Positions 6,933 to 8,243 of a DNA stretch of 8,243 bases are shown here, piece by piece; the stretch's first letter is position 1; each line of letters begins with the position of its first letter. The stretch comes from Deltaproteobacteria bacterium (GTDB lineage: Bacteria > Desulfobacterota > Binatia > UBA9968): contig JACPFH010000404.1 in NCBI GenBank assembly GCA_016183075.1, positions 1 to 8,243 of the forward strand, written 5' to 3'. Both the position numbers and the translations under genes were made by a program. A model generated the notes under the pieces. The model saw nothing but the letters and a program-made list of their open reading frames with translations. It was not told the origin of the DNA and made no database searches.

Positions 6933-6961
6933 ATGTTATCCGGTGCTTCTCTTTTTGTAAA
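6933..6961 (-). promoter_or_regulatory. candidate lptFG promoter
   Basis: Read on the minus strand, TTTACA (6961-6956) is followed after 17 bases by TAACAT (6938-6933). These match the -35 and -10 consensus at five and four of six bases. The expected transcription start falls at about 6926-6924, at or within a few bases of the lptF GTG at 6923. The segment lies in the 66-bp divergent space shared with rlmB, so the two promoters probably interfere or are co-regulated. Confidence 0.45.
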
Positions 6962-6968
6962 ATGTCTC

Positions 6969-6974
6969 TACAAT
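6969..6974 (+). promoter_or_regulatory. candidate -10 element of the rlmB promoter
   Basis: TACAAT (6969-6974) matches the -10 consensus at five of six bases and lies 15 bases before the preferred rlmB ATG. No good -35 box is found 16-19 bases upstream, where the sequence is CTTCTC or its neighbours. If used, transcription would start around 6981, which rules out translation from the upstream in-frame ATG at 6933. Confidence 0.4.
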
Positions 6975-6989
6975 AAGAGAGGCCCGCCG

Positions 6990-7808
6990 ATGGAGTCCAA
7001 GGAAAAGTCCCTTTTTCTTTTTGGCATCAATTCTGTCCGAGAGAAGCTTAGGGCCTCGCCCGCGCAGGTGCTGGAGGTCTTGATGGCCACGGGACGCAGG
7101 GGGATTTCCTTGCGCGCTCTGGATGCCGAGGCAAGGCGGCGGGGGATCGCCGTGCGGTATCTCGAAGCGGGGCGGCTGGACTCGCTGGCGGAAGGCGCTA
7201 AGCATCAGGGGATTGTGGCCCGAGTGGAGATGTACCCTTACCATGATTTTTCGGCCTTGCTTCGCGGGCTGCCACGCTCCGCCGGCCATCACTGGGTTCT
7301 GCTCTTGGATGGCCTCAACGACCCGCGCAACTTCGGCGCGGTTTTACGCGCCGCGGAGGGGGTGGGGATCGAGGACGTAGTTATTCCCACGGATCGCTCG
7401 GTCGGCGTGACCCCGACGGTGGCGAAGGCTTCGGCCGGCGCGGTTCACCACCTGCGGATCTGTCGCGTGGCCAATCTCAGACGGGCGATTTTGGCCCTTA
7501 AGGAAAGAGGCTATTGGGCGGTGGGCTTGGATGCACACGCAAAAGACGGGGTTTTCGACAGAGCCTATCCTGAGAAGCTCGCAGTGGTGTTGGGATCCGA
7601 GGGGCTCGGGATACGACCCTTGATCCGCCAGGAGTGCGATTTTTTGGTTTCGCTGCCGATGCGGGGAAAGGTGGACTCCCTGAACGTGGCGGTTGCCGGG
7701 GGAATCTTCCTTTATGAGCTGCTGCGGCAGAAGGAACAGGGATCCCCCCGACGGGAACCGGTGGGTAAGAATTGTGTTGACAAGGCGTCGGAAAAATGCT
7801 TTAAGTAA
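6990..7808 (+). CDS. rlmB: SpoU/TrmH-family 23S rRNA 2'-O-methyltransferase, RlmB-like
   Basis: The enzyme belongs to the SPOUT class, whose knotted fold binds S-adenosylmethionine. RlmB methylates the 2'-O of G2251 in the 23S P-loop. The 272 residues comprise an N-terminal substrate-binding domain (about 8-90, starting LFLFGINSVREKL) and a catalytic domain with all three SpoU motifs. These are LDGLNDPRNFGAVLR with Asn114 (motif 1, from about 106), VLGSEGLGI with Glu204 (motif 2), and SLPMRGKVDSLNVAVA with Ser230 and Asn232 (motif 3). The open frame extends back to an ATG at 6933, but that extension is not conserved-looking and crosses the likely -10 box. The ATG at 6990, with AGAGAGG upstream (6976-6982), is preferred. 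A closely related tRNA methyltransferase role cannot be excluded, though the N-terminal domain and the position before a Thr-Tyr-Gly tRNA cluster favour RlmB. Confidence 0.92.
   Translation: MESKEKSLFLFGINSVREKLRASPAQVLEVLMATGRRGISLRALDAEARRRGIAVRYLEAGRLDSLAEGAKHQGIVARVEMYPYHDFSALLRGLPRSAGHHWVLLLDGLNDPRNFGAVLRAAEGVGIEDVVIPTDRSVGVTPTVAKASAGAVHHLRICRVANLRRAILALKERGYWAVGLDAHAKDGVFDRAYPEKLAVVLGSEGLGIRPLIRQECDFLVSLPMRGKVDSLNVAVAGGIFLYELLRQKEQGSPRREPVGKNCVDKASEKCFK
7777..7805 (+). promoter_or_regulatory. candidate promoter of the downstream tRNA cluster, inside the rlmB 3' end
   Basis: A perfect TTGACA (7777-7782) is followed after 17 bases by TTTAAG (7800-7805), four of six matches to the -10 consensus. 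It ends at the rlmB stop codon, 163 bases before tRNA-Thr. A second -10-like TACAAT at 7814-7819 lies just downstream but lacks a matching -35 box. Between these and tRNA-Thr the leader (7820-7968) holds a T7 run near 7880, without a convincing stem before it, and no recognisable gene. Confidence 0.45.
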
Positions 7809-7968
7809 TGGTTTACAATAAAAGAGTTCTCTAGTCTTACTTGGCGTCATTCACTAAAAGGGTTAAAAGCTAGGTTCTATTTTTTTCCGTGCATCTCCAT
7901 TGCCACCGGTTGCGGGCGGGAAGAGGTTTCTTGCGTGCCTGCGCGGGATTGTTGAGTTCACGGGCGAG

Positions 7969-8043
7969 GCTGGCGTAGCTCAAGGGCAGAGCAGCTGATT
8001 TGTAATCAGCAGGTTGTAGGTTCAATTCCTATCGCCAGCTCCA
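7969..8043 (+). tRNA. tRNA-Thr (anticodon UGU)
   Basis: Acceptor stem GCTGGCG (7969-7975) pairs fully with CGCCAGC (8033-8039), followed by discriminator T and encoded CCA (8041-8043). Anticodon stem GCTGA/TCAGC encloses loop TTTGTAA, giving anticodon TGT. The D arm (GCTC...GAGC) and T arm (GTAGG-TTCAATT-CCTAT) are intact. First member of the cluster after rlmB. Confidence 0.97.
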
Positions 8044-8125
8044 AAGCGAGCGGTTCGGGCTGTCGGTTGAGGTCACAAGAGATGTCCCCTGGCCGTCACG
8101 TGGATCGGGTCTAGGGGGTAGCGGA

Positions 8126-8211
<86 letters not shown>

Positions 8212-8215
8212 TGCT

Positions 8216-8243
8216 GCGGGAATAGCTCAGTTGGTAGAGCGCG
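8216..8243 (+). tRNA. tRNA-Gly, 5' part only (identity probable)
   Basis: Only the 5' acceptor strand GCGGGAA, the TA linker and the D arm (GCTCAGTTGGTAGAGC) are present. The window ends before the anticodon. This opening is typical of bacterial tRNA-Gly, and a Thr-Tyr-Gly order fits the cluster often found upstream of tuf. The anticodon (GCC or UCC) cannot be determined, and another isoacceptor with the same 5' end remains possible. Confidence 0.75.

Noticed and set aside
6921..6935. Minus-strand mini-ORF ATG ATG CTA TCG TGA overlapping the lptF GTG
   Set aside because: It is four codons long with no ribosome-binding site, and chance is a sufficient explanation.
6933..6989. Upstream ATG start for rlmB
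   Set aside because: It would place the start upstream of the likely -10 TACAAT. The added residues are not RlmB-like, and the ATG at 6990 has a suitable AGAGAGG site.
7875..7890. T7 run downstream of rlmB as an intrinsic terminator
   Set aside because: No stable stem of more than three or four base pairs precedes it.

Overview
The window looks like an ordinary housekeeping stretch of a moderately GC-rich, diderm (Gram-negative-type) bacterium. Evidence for this is a pair of LPS-transport permeases (LptF/LptG), a Lon-HU neighbourhood, and an rplM-rpsI-argC run. From memory, that kind of order occurs in Desulfobacterota/deltaproteobacteria-like and related lineages. I cannot assign a phylum from the sequence alone. 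No plasmid, phage, CRISPR or integrase genes are visible.

Layout. Positions 1-1747 hold the 3' three-quarters of lon, entering from outside the window. A good sigma-70-type promoter (1778-1807) then precedes hup (1852-2124), a 90-residue HU-family protein. Next come a perfect 9-bp inverted repeat (2155-2187), tRNA-Val(UAC), a degenerate AT-rich heptad-repeat spacer, and tRNA-Asp(GUC). The run rplM (L13), rpsI (S9) and argC follows on the same strand, with argC overlapping the rpsI stop by TTGA. Facing it on the minus strand are lptF and lptG, read from 6923 down to 4609, also joined by a TTGA overlap. The 194-bp space between the convergent argC and lptG stops is almost filled by one long imperfect foldback (about 4422-4612). 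The 66-bp space between lptF and the divergent rlmB carries plausible promoters in both directions. After rlmB (6990-7808) comes a tRNA cluster: Thr(UGU), Tyr(GUA), and the 5' part of a probable tRNA-Gly cut by the window end. In many bacteria such a cluster precedes tuf.

How the genes fit together. Most products serve translation (L13, S9, four complete tRNAs plus one partial, a SpoU-family 23S rRNA methyltransferase) or general maintenance (Lon, HU). ArgC performs the third step of arginine biosynthesis and appears translationally coupled to S9. LptF and LptG form the inner-membrane permease pair of the LPS exporter.

The most interesting item is not a gene. It is the foldback between argC and lptG, whose outer arms match at 15 of 16 positions and lie against both stop codons. 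It could be a small non-autonomous (MITE-like) element or an unusually long bidirectional terminator. I found no convincing undescribed protein system.
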